A DNA stretch of 39,300 bases from an uncultured Bacilli bacterium (lineage in GTDB: Bacteria > Bacillota_I > Bacilli_A > RF39 > UBA660), in the NCBI GenBank assembly GCA_934087065.1, contig CAKOIS010000009.1:1-39300 (forward strand). Direction: 5' to 3'. Positions 33,356 through 39,300 of this stretch are shown in pieces. Position 1 is the stretch's first letter; the number at the start of each line of letters is the position of its first letter. Below the pieces are notes generated by a model. That model was given only the letters and a program-made list of their open reading frames with translations. It searched no databases and was not told the DNA's origin. A program made the position numbers and the translations under genes.

Positions 33356-33868
33356 ATGGATAATGTAGTTTTTTTATGTTTACTAGTGTTTTTCGCTAGA
33401 ATAATTGACACATCTTTGTCAACTTTATCAACAGTTTTTATTGTTAAAGACAAAACTTTTTATGCAGTATTATTTGCATTCTTTCAAGTATTTGTCTGGT
33501 TCTTAGTTGTAAGAGAAGCATTGTCTTCAGTAGAAAACGCATTCTTAATCGCACTTTCCTATAGTGCAGGATACGCATGTGGCGTTATGGTAGGAATGTA
33601 TATAAGTGACAAATATGTGACAAGTAATGTGAGTGTGAACATCGTAGTAAAACAAAAGAAAGAAGTAGTAGACGCATTAATAAATAATAACTTTGCAGTA
33701 AGCGTAAGCAGAGTTAAAGGAAAAGACTTAATAAGTAATAAATATATGATATTTGTAGCAACTACAAGTAAAAGACTAGCTTTACTTAAAAAGATAGTAA
33801 CTGAAATAGATAGTCACGCATTTATAGTTGTCAGTGAAAACAAATACGTAGTTGGAGGTTATAGATAG
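33356..33868 (+). CDS. UPF0316 (DUF5698/DUF2179) membrane protein
   Basis: A 170-residue protein with three N-terminal membrane helices and the family pattern FFARIIDTSLSTLSTVFIVKD, FFQVFVWFLVV and YSAGYACGVMVGMYI, then a soluble C-terminal DUF2179 domain (about 100-170) ending with the VSENKYVVGGYR motif. The function of the family is unknown. It is 11 bases upstream of dnaG and probably co-transcribed. A TACAAT box lies about 24 bases before its start. Confidence 0.88.
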   Translation: MDNVVFLCLLVFFARIIDTSLSTLSTVFIVKDKTFYAVLFAFFQVFVWFLVVREALSSVENAFLIALSYSAGYACGVMVGMYISDKYVTSNVSVNIVVKQKKEVVDALINNNFAVSVSRVKGKDLISNKYMIFVATTSKRLALLKKIVTEIDSHAFIVVSENKYVVGGYR

Positions 33869-33879
33869 GAGGGTTAAAA

Positions 33880-35595
33880 ATGAAAGTGGACGATGCATTC
33901 ATTAGAAAAGTTAGAGAAGAAAATGATATAGTAGACGTAATCGGTGAATATCTTCCTTTAGAACAAAAAGGTAAAAACTACTTTTGCGTATGTCCATTTC
34001 ATGATGACCATACTCCATCTATGAGTATTAGTAGAGAAAAACAAATATATAAATGTTTCGTATGTGGAGAAACTGGTAACGTTATAACTTTTATAAAAGA
34101 TTATCTAAGTGTAAGTTTTTTAGAGGCAGTAGAAATACTAGCAAAAAGAATAAATTTAGACTTCAAATATGATAAACCTAAAGTTGATGATAAATATGAA
34201 ACAGATTACGAAATTTATAGCACAGCCTTATCATATTACAAAAACAACCTTAATACTGCAAGCGGTACTAAAGCACGTGAATATTTAAGTAGTAGACACT
34301 TGGATAAAGAAACAATAGACTATTTTGATATTGGTTTATCCCTAAAAGGTGGACTTACTGAAATACTTAGTAAAAAATATCCTTCTGCTAAACTAGAAAG
34401 CCTAGGACTTACTAGCAACAACAAAGACTTATTTATAAATAGAATAATGTTTACAATAAGAGATAACTTTGGTAATCCAGTAGGCTTTAGTGCTAGAAAA
34501 TATGACGACTCTGACTCTCCTAAATACATAAACACAAAAGAAACAGAAATCTTTAAAAAAGGAAGTATCTTATTTAACTATTGTAATGCTAAAGATGAAA
34601 TAAGAAAAAAGAAAGAAATCATAATTAGTGAAGGACAGATGGAAGTAATAAGATGCCATACTGTTGGAATAAATAACATAGTAAGTTTAATGGGTACTAG
34701 TTTTACCAAAGAACATTTAGAAATCATAAAAAAAGAGAAAGTAAATGTTGTATTAAACCTAGACCAAGACGAAGCTGGAAAACTTGCTACTATAAGTATT
34801 GGTAAAACCTTAATGGAAAATGGAATAAATCCTACCGTAATAATATTTAGCAAATACAAAGATACTGACGAGTTAATAGAAAGTGAAGGGGTAGATGCTT
34901 TTCTAAACGCATACAACTCACGTGTAAACTTTATAGATTTTGAACTAAACTATTTAAAAAATAATAAAGACTTAACCAAAAGTGTAGACGCTAGTACCTA
35001 CATTAACGAAAGCATAAAAGTAATAAACGGGATAGACGATGATATATTAAGAGAGTTAAAAATAAAAGAATTAAGTGACGAATTCGGAGTAAGTGCCGAT
35101 TTAATTAAAAGTAAAATAACTAATAAAAACGTAAAAGTAGTTAAACAGATAAAACAAATACCTAAAAAAATAAGATACAATAAATATGACACAAGTGAAA
35201 TGAGAATTCTTTATTTAATGCTTAACAATGAAGAAGTAATAAGGTATTATGAGAACCATCTAGGGTATTTAAATAACCCTGAAAGAAAAAAACTAGCAAA
35301 TTCAATAATTAATTACAAAAATAACAACAAAACATTTGACTATTCGGACTTTATATGTTACACTAGTGTGCGTGAAGACCTTAGTAAAGTCATGAAAGAA
35401 ATTATGAGTTGTCCACAAAGAGATGAATATACAGTGGAAGAATTAGAGGACTATATAACTAGGGTTAAAGAGTGTAGGGTAAACATGGAAATAAACAAGT
35501 TATCCGAAAAGTTAAAAAACACCATTGATTTAGAAGAAAAAAAGAAACTTGCAACTAGAATTGAGAATATGAAAAAGGAAGTGCTAAAATGGTAA
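33880..35595 (+). CDS. dnaG: DNA primase
   Basis: A 571-residue primase that makes RNA primers at the replication fork. The CHC2 zinc finger (CPFHDDHTPSMSI ... CFVCGETGN, about 40-65), the core with FMFTIRD-like RIMFTIRDNFGNPVGFSAR and SPKYINTKET, and the TOPRIM motifs IISEGQMEVI and NLDQDEAGK are all clear. The C-terminal part (about 430-571) is the helicase-interacting region, somewhat short. The RBS is AGGAGGG. The stop overlaps the rpoD start, the classic dnaG-rpoD arrangement. Confidence 0.96.
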   Translation: MKVDDAFIRKVREENDIVDVIGEYLPLEQKGKNYFCVCPFHDDHTPSMSISREKQIYKCFVCGETGNVITFIKDYLSVSFLEAVEILAKRINLDFKYDKPKVDDKYETDYEIYSTALSYYKNNLNTASGTKAREYLSSRHLDKETIDYFDIGLSLKGGLTEILSKKYPSAKLESLGLTSNNKDLFINRIMFTIRDNFGNPVGFSARKYDDSDSPKYINTKETEIFKKGSILFNYCNAKDEIRKKKEIIISEGQMEVIRCHTVGINNIVSLMGTSFTKEHLEIIKKEKVNVVLNLDQDEAGKLATISIGKTLMENGINPTVIIFSKYKDTDELIESEGVDAFLNAYNSRVNFIDFELNYLKNNKDLTKSVDASTYINESIKVINGIDDDILRELKIKELSDEFGVSADLIKSKITNKNVKVVKQIKQIPKKIRYNKYDTSEMRILYLMLNNEEVIRYYENHLGYLNNPERKKLANSIINYKNNNKTFDYSDFICYTSVREDLSKVMKEIMSCPQRDEYTVEELEDYITRVKECRVNMEINKLSEKLKNTIDLEEKKKLATRIENMKKEVLKW

Positions 35596-36899
35596 GTGAA
35601 AACAAAGAGTATAATAAAGCTCTTAAAGAACTAATTAAAATGGGTAAAAAAAGTGGCTCATTAACAGAAAGTCAAGTAGTAGAAAAAACAATAACTTTAG
35701 AACTAACAGATGAAGAATTAGATAATTTATATAATTCTATCAAAGAAGAAGGTATCGAAATAACAGATGAAGATAGTAGTGATGCTACTACTAAAGAAGT
35801 AGTAAAAGAAAGTACTTTAACTTTTACAGATGTACTAAAAGATTTAATTGAAACTGGTAAAAAAGATGGCTTTTTAACGTACGAAACTATTGCTAAAAAG
35901 ACAACTAACTTAGAAATGAATAGCAATAACTTAGATGAGTTATATAATGCACTTAATGAAAACAATATTGAAATTCGTAGTGAAGACGAAACAGACGTTG
36001 ATTCATCCCTTCTTACAGAAGACCCAGAATTTAATATTGAACACTTAGCTAACGAAAGCAAAGACATGAGTGTAAACGACAATGTTAGAATGTACTTAAA
36101 AGAAATTGGTAAGATTAGCTTACTTAGCTTAGATGAAGAACAAGAACTTAGTAAGAAAATAGCTTCAGGAGATGAAGAAAGTAAAAAAATACTTGCAGAA
36201 AGTAACCTAAGACTTGTTGTTAGTATTGCAAAACGTTATGTAGGACGTGGACTACTTTTCCTTGATTTAATTCAAGAAGGTAACATTGGCTTAATGAAAG
36301 CTGTAGACAAGTTTGATTATGACAAAGGTTATAAATTTAGTACATACGCTACTTGGTGGATAAGACAAGCTATAACAAGAGCGCTTGCAGACCAAGCTAG
36401 AACTATAAGAGTTCCTGTTCATATGGTTGAAACTATTAATAAACTTGCCAGAGTAGAAAGACAAATGGCACTTGATTTAAATAGAGAACCTACTGATAAG
36501 GAACTAGCTAAAAAAATGGGACTATCTATTGATAAAATAGTTGAAATTAGAAGAATAAGTCAAGACCCAGTAAGCTTAGAAACTCCAATAGGTGAGGAAG
36601 ACGATTCACACTTAGGCGATTTTCTAGCAGACGAAAGAACAATGGGACCTGAAGAATACACAGACTATACTATGCTTAAAGAAGAATTAAAAAGTGTACT
36701 AGAAACTCTTACAAAAAGAGAAGAAGAAGTACTAGAACTTCGTTTTGGTTTATACGATGGAACTTGTCATACACTTGAAGAAGTTGGAAAGAAATTTGGT
36801 GTAACAAGAGAAAGAATAAGACAAATAGAAGCAAAAGCACTTAGAAAATTAAGGCATCCATCTCGTGCTAAAAAATTAAAGGATTTTTTAATTGACTAG
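35589..36899 (+). CDS. rpoD: Housekeeping sigma factor A with duplicated region 1.1
   Basis: A 436-residue primary sigma factor. Regions 1.2 to 4.2 are typical: DNVRMYLKEIGKISLLS, NLRLVVSIAKRYVGRGL.FLDLIQEGNIGLMKAVDKFD, KFSTYATWWIRQAI, VETINKLARVERQ and GVTRERIRQIEAKALRKLRHPSR. The N-terminus has two similar ~55-residue units: residues about 7-60 (KALKELIKMGKKSGSLTE.. to IKEEGIEITDE) and about 78-132 (FTDVLKDLIETGKKDGFLT.. to NENNIEIRSEDE). Both match the sigma 1.1 pattern, which normally occurs once. The start overlaps dnaG by 7 bases. Confidence 0.95.
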   Translation: MVSENKEYNKALKELIKMGKKSGSLTESQVVEKTITLELTDEELDNLYNSIKEEGIEITDEDSSDATTKEVVKESTLTFTDVLKDLIETGKKDGFLTYETIAKKTTNLEMNSNNLDELYNALNENNIEIRSEDETDVDSSLLTEDPEFNIEHLANESKDMSVNDNVRMYLKEIGKISLLSLDEEQELSKKIASGDEESKKILAESNLRLVVSIAKRYVGRGLLFLDLIQEGNIGLMKAVDKFDYDKGYKFSTYATWWIRQAITRALADQARTIRVPVHMVETINKLARVERQMALDLNREPTDKELAKKMGLSIDKIVEIRRISQDPVSLETPIGEEDDSHLGDFLADERTMGPEEYTDYTMLKEELKSVLETLTKREEEVLELRFGLYDGTCHTLEEVGKKFGVTRERIRQIEAKALRKLRHPSRAKKLKDFLID

Positions 36900-37506
36900 G
36901 TTAGAAAAAATATCTTCTTATATTAGCGATAATGAAAAAGTGCTTGATGTTGGATGTGACCAAGCACTTTTATCAAAGATTTTAGCTAAAAGAAAAATAT
37001 ATAGTATAGCAAGTGATTTAAGACCTAATATTATAGAAAATGCTAAAAAGAATTTAACTCCACTTGAAAAAAAATACATCACTTTTAGTGTAAATGATGG
37101 AGTACCTACTATTTTAAATGAAGAATATACTTTAGTACTAAGTGGAATGGGAACGCATACTATTTTAGATATACTAAAAAACAGTAATTATAGATTTAAC
37201 AAAATAATTACAATATCTAATAATAATCATGATATACTAAGAACAGAAATGTCTAAATTAAATTATTATGTTTTAGAAGAAGAAATAATAAAAGAAAAAG
37301 GTAAATTCTACAACCTAATAGTATTTGATAACGTTAAAAGAAACTACTCTAAAGAAGAAATACTAGTAGGAATAAACCATAAAAATAAAGAATTATTAAA
37401 AGAAAAAAATGAGTACTTAATAAAAAAATATACAAGCATTTTGAATAATGCAAATAATGAAAAACTAATAGATATAGTTAACACTTTAAAGGACTATAAA
37501 TATTAG
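36892..37506 (+). CDS. trmK: tRNA (adenine22-N1)-methyltransferase
   Basis: A 204-residue SAM-dependent enzyme of the TrmK (YqfN) family, which methylates A22 in tRNA. It shows KVLDVGCDQALLSK (SAM loop), IASDLRPNIIENAKKN, VNDGV and VLSGMGTHTILDIL, with a helical, Lys-rich C-terminal tail. The TTG start overlaps rpoD by 8 bases, so translation is coupled. The order dnaG-rpoD-trmK is the same as in Bacillus. Confidence 0.92.
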   Translation: MTRLEKISSYISDNEKVLDVGCDQALLSKILAKRKIYSIASDLRPNIIENAKKNLTPLEKKYITFSVNDGVPTILNEEYTLVLSGMGTHTILDILKNSNYRFNKIITISNNNHDILRTEMSKLNYYVLEEEIIKEKGKFYNLIVFDNVKRNYSKEEILVGINHKNKELLKEKNEYLIKKYTSILNNANNEKLIDIVNTLKDYKY

Positions 37507-37575
37507 TTTTTTATAAAGCACTTTGATTTTCCGTCATACACCTTAAATTTTCTCCGAAATTACTTAGAAAACCCA

Positions 37576-37842
37576 CTACTGAAAGAAAGTCAAAGTATCT
37601 AAACTATCTTTTCTATTATCTGTAGCTTTCTTTTTAAAGTTACTTATAGGTCTTTCTAATTCCTTAACCTCTTTAATAGTAGCTTCTTTACTAGCTTCTT
37701 TTATAGAATTAACTGTATTAAACGCATCCTTTACATTCTTAACAATTGGGCTCACTTGTTTGTATATAGGAATAGCCTTGTTAATAGTACCAATTGTACT
37801 ATTTAACCCACCTAAAATTTTACTTAAATCAAAACCAGCCAT
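37576..37842 (-). CDS. YqfQ/VrrA-like small protein
   Basis: An 88-residue protein on the minus strand, start MAGFDLSK after AGGTGAA. A glycine-rich start (KILGGLNSTIGTINKAIP) leads to IYKQVSPIVKNVKDAFNTVNSIKE, similar in pattern to the PIVRNLP..W..YR segment of YqfQ, followed by a charged tail. In Bacillus yqfQ also lies just downstream of the rpoD-trmK cluster, which supports the call. YqfQ is associated with the spore coat. Homology is weak by eye. Confidence 0.55.
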   Translation of the reverse strand: MAGFDLSKILGGLNSTIGTINKAIPIYKQVSPIVKNVKDAFNTVNSIKEASKEATIKEVKELERPISNFKKKATDNRKDSLDTLTFFQ

Positions 37843-37896
37843 AACATTCACCTATAATATTATATTTAAAAAGCAACAAAAAAGTAACAAATAATC

Positions 37897-37925
37897 TTGA
37901 TAAAATATGAAAATTAGTGTATCAT
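37897..37925 (+). promoter_or_regulatory. Promoter of the DUF5684-like gene
   Basis: TTGATA, a 17-base spacer and TATCAT, about 28 bases before the start codon. Confidence 0.6.
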
Positions 37926-37952
37926 TATTAATAGAATAAAAGGAGTAGGGTT

Positions 37953-38639
37953 ATGAATATATATTACTTATTTAAATTTATGCGTTTATGGGGTATATTC
38001 GCGTGCATTACATTGTTGTTTTCTATACTTGTAATAGTGAGTTGTAACAATATATTTAAAGTATCAAATAAAAAAATAATTACTTTATTTATACCACTAT
38101 ATAATTTACTTATATTACTAGATATAGTTAACTTAAATAGATGGAACTTTATACTATTACTTTTCCCAGTAACTAACGTATTTATAATAATGATTATTCT
38201 TTATAGATTAAGTATAGTATTTCATACAACTAAAACTTTTGCATTTGGTTTAATCTTATTTCCAGTAGTATACTTGCCTGCACTTAACTATGGCGGTAAA
38301 CTAGATAATAGACCTACTGAAGAAATAGAAAAAGAAGAATTAAAAAAAGAAACATATAACTTACTCACTGAAGAAGAACTAAGTGAATTAAACAAAACCA
38401 CTGAAGAACCGAAAGTTGATAACGTATTTAAAAGAGAAATAGATGAAATGCCTAGACCATCAGCGTTTAAAGCTACTAAAATAAAATATGATAAAATACT
38501 AAAAGTTGAAGAAGAAAAGCCTACAAAAATAGAAAAAGTAGAGCCAGTAAAGGTAGAAGAAATAGAAAAACCTAATAAATTTGTAAAAGATTTAAAACCT
38601 AATGAAGAAGATGACAACATAGAAATAATAGAGTTATAA
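37953..38639 (+). CDS. DUF5684-like membrane protein with long acidic tail
   Basis: A 228-residue protein. Residues about 10-110 contain three or four membrane helices with the pattern IIPLYNLLILLDI..LNRWNFILLLFPVTNVFIIM...FAFGLILFPVVYLPALNYG, typical of DUF5684. The remaining 115 residues form a cytoplasmic, Glu/Lys/Pro-rich tail (KVEEEKPTKIEKVEPVKVEE) similar in composition to the E/K-rich protein at 4068. The RBS is AAGGAGTAG. Function unknown. Confidence 0.75.
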   Translation: MNIYYLFKFMRLWGIFACITLLFSILVIVSCNNIFKVSNKKIITLFIPLYNLLILLDIVNLNRWNFILLLFPVTNVFIIMIILYRLSIVFHTTKTFAFGLILFPVVYLPALNYGGKLDNRPTEEIEKEELKKETYNLLTEEELSELNKTTEEPKVDNVFKREIDEMPRPSAFKATKIKYDKILKVEEEKPTKIEKVEPVKVEEIEKPNKFVKDLKPNEEDDNIEIIEL

Positions 38640-38660
38640 AATAGTTATTAAAAATAATTA

Positions 38661-38690
38661 AAAAGTACTTGAAAAATAGTACTTTTTTTG
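38661..38690 (+). terminator. Terminator of the DUF5684-like gene, overlapping the next promoter
   Basis: AAAAAGTACT pairs with AGTACTTTTT around an 8-base loop, followed by T. The loop contains the -35 box of the following cassette promoter. Confidence 0.8.
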
Positions 38691-38697
38691 ATAAGAT
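38669..38697 (+). promoter_or_regulatory. Promoter of the downstream surface-protein cassette
   Basis: TTGAAA, a 17-base spacer and TAAGAT in the context TGATAAGATTA, shared with the promoter at 12329. Confidence 0.55.
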
Positions 38698-38731
38698 TAA
38701 ATACGTAATAGAAAGAGTAATTTGTACATAA

Positions 38732-38766
38732 TAATTCGCAAATATAAAGTACATTTTAATTCGCAA
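38732..38766 (+). repeat. Direct repeat TAATTCGCAA, possible operator
   Basis: TAATTCGCAA occurs at 38732-38741 and 38757-38766, 25 bases apart (about two and a half helical turns), both followed by similar ATATAAA-type sequence. It lies between promoter and leader ORF and is not found in the cassette at 12329. Confidence 0.6.
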
Positions 38767-38791
38767 CTATTAAATATAAAGGAGAATAAGC

Positions 38792-38854
38792 ATGAAAACA
38801 AATAATACAGTAAAACCTAGTATGGGGGGGGGGTATATTAAGACTAATAATTAA
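38792..38854 (+). CDS. G-tract leader peptide of the downstream cassette (presumed OFF frame)
   Basis: A 20-codon ORF with AAAGGAGA 6 bases before ATG. With the 10 G present it ends MGGGYIKTNN-stop at 38852-38854. With 9 G it would be 33 codons, ending FSCAFKWIE with TGA at 38892-38894, in the loop of the following hairpin. The upstream peptide (MKTNNTVKPS) is unlike that of the first cassette, so only the G-tract and the alternative-frame end are conserved. Confidence 0.7.
   Translation: MKTNNTVKPSMGGGYIKTNN
38824..38833 (+). repeat. Poly-G tract (10 G), second copy
   Basis: Same length and same relative position (third base of an internal ATG onward) as the tract at 12428-12437. Confidence 0.85.
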
Positions 38855-38882
38855 TCTTAATGGTTTTTCATGTGCTTTTAAA

Positions 38883-38909
38883 TGGATAGAATGACTCTAC
38901 CCGTTTTTT
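38883..38909 (+). terminator. Conserved attenuator hairpin, second copy
   Basis: TGGATAGA, loop ATGAC, TCTACCCG, then six T. The inner stem, loop size and T-run match 12484-12510; the stop codon in the loop is TGA here and TAA there. Confidence 0.75.
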
Positions 38910-38933
38910 CGTATGTAAGAAAAGAGGAAATTT

Positions 38934-39176
38934 ATGACAAATGAAGAATTAAAAAAATTAGTAGGAAGAAATGTGAGAAAGTATAGGTTAATTTATAACG
39001 CGTACAACAAAGAAAAACTAACTCAAAAAAAGTTAGCTGAAAAAATTGGTGCTAGGACACCTCTTATTGGTGCCTTGGAAAGTGAAAACAACCCAATGGG
39101 AGTAAGTATATATAATTTATACATGATAAGCAAAACATTAAATGTGCCAATAAATAAATTTTTTGAGGAGGAGTAA
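38934..39176 (+). CDS. XRE-family helix-turn-helix regulator, second copy
   Basis: An 80-residue HTH protein differing from the one at 12535 at about eight positions, mostly outside the conserved core (for example TQKKLAEKIG against TQKDLASKIG, which lies near the HTH and could change binding). The ribosome site AGAGGAAAT and the DNA before it are almost identical to the first cassette. It ends 2 bases before the next ATG. Confidence 0.9.
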   Translation: MTNEELKKLVGRNVRKYRLIYNAYNKEKLTQKKLAEKIGARTPLIGALESENNPMGVSIYNLYMISKTLNVPINKFFEEE

Positions 39177-39178
39177 CT

Positions 39179-39300
39179 ATGTTTAAAAGAATAAAAAGAA
39201 CATCTTTAGTTTTAGGTATAGCATTAACAGTTATACTAGGAATGTCATATGGTACATTTATATTTACAACAAACTCATATAGAAGTACAGAGATGTTAGT
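39179..39300 (+). CDS. Surface protein of the downstream cassette (5' end only)
   Basis: Starts after GAGGAG and runs off the window. The 40 visible residues have the same layout as the start of the protein at 12783: basic residues (MFKRIKRTS), a hydrophobic anchor (LVLGIALTVILGMSYGTFIF), then TNSYRSTEMLV against TDKYRSSELLI. It is therefore a paralogue of the putatively diversified surface protein. Confidence 0.85.
   Translation, partial: MFKRIKRTSLVLGIALTVILGMSYGTFIFTTNSYRSTEML

Overview
The window comes from a very A+T-rich, low-GC Gram-positive bacterium of the Bacilli type. UGA acts as a stop codon (for example at the end of ftsQ), so this is not a Mycoplasma code. It carries sporulation genes (sigG, a SpoVIF-type protein, a GerM-like protein, possibly yqfQ) and peptidoglycan genes (murG, ftsQ, a D-Asp-ligase-like enzyme, FemABX, NlpC/P60). 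An uncultured gut spore-former of the RF39/Erysipelotrichia-like kind is my best guess, by inference only.

Layout: 1-2307 is the 3' part of a giant repeated surface protein. 2339-5983 holds trmB, a lipoprotein, an E/K-rich protein, DUF948-like and YtxH-like envelope proteins and spoVIF. 6008-7513 is a GT2 glycosyltransferase on the minus strand. 7639-12326 is murG, a small membrane protein, ftsQ, sigG and a CBS-type pyrophosphatase. 12329-15275 is a complete surface-protein cassette. 15341-18332 is rpsP, khpA, a putative small RNA and recD2. 18616-25412 holds an AI-2E-type permease, an alanine-type T-box, a dNMP-kinase-like gene, alaS, rlmN and a GerM-like gene. 25453-29279 has tRNA-Arg, a D-aspartate-ligase-like gene, a C39 peptidase ABC exporter and two double-glycine peptides. 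29374-33239 is FemABX plus tandem NlpC/P60 proteins. 33356-37506 is a UPF0316 gene, dnaG, rpoD and trmK. 37576-38639 has two small membrane or coat-like genes. 38669-39300 starts another surface-protein cassette.

The most unusual content is the repeated cassette: promoter, a short leader ORF with a run of ten G, a conserved intrinsic-terminator hairpin, an 80-aa XRE regulator, and a membrane-anchored multi-domain surface protein. In both complete leaders the present 10-G tract makes the leader peptide stop early, upstream of the hairpin. Removing one G (or adding two) opens a 33-34 codon frame that ends with the same residues (FSC..KWIE) and whose stop codon lies exactly in the loop of the hairpin. 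This predicts a slipped-strand ON/OFF switch acting through ribosome-dependent antitermination. The surface protein of the complete cassette also carries, near its C-terminus, a sharply GC-rich, A-poor, C-ending-codon segment that looks like the variable region of a diversity-generating retroelement (DGR). If both readings hold, the system combines phase-variable attenuation with targeted hypermutation of a C-type-lectin-like surface display protein. No reverse transcriptase or template repeat lies in the window.

A second accessory locus encodes what looks like a two-peptide (class IIb-like) bacteriocin with its processing exporter, set among peptidoglycan cross-bridge genes.
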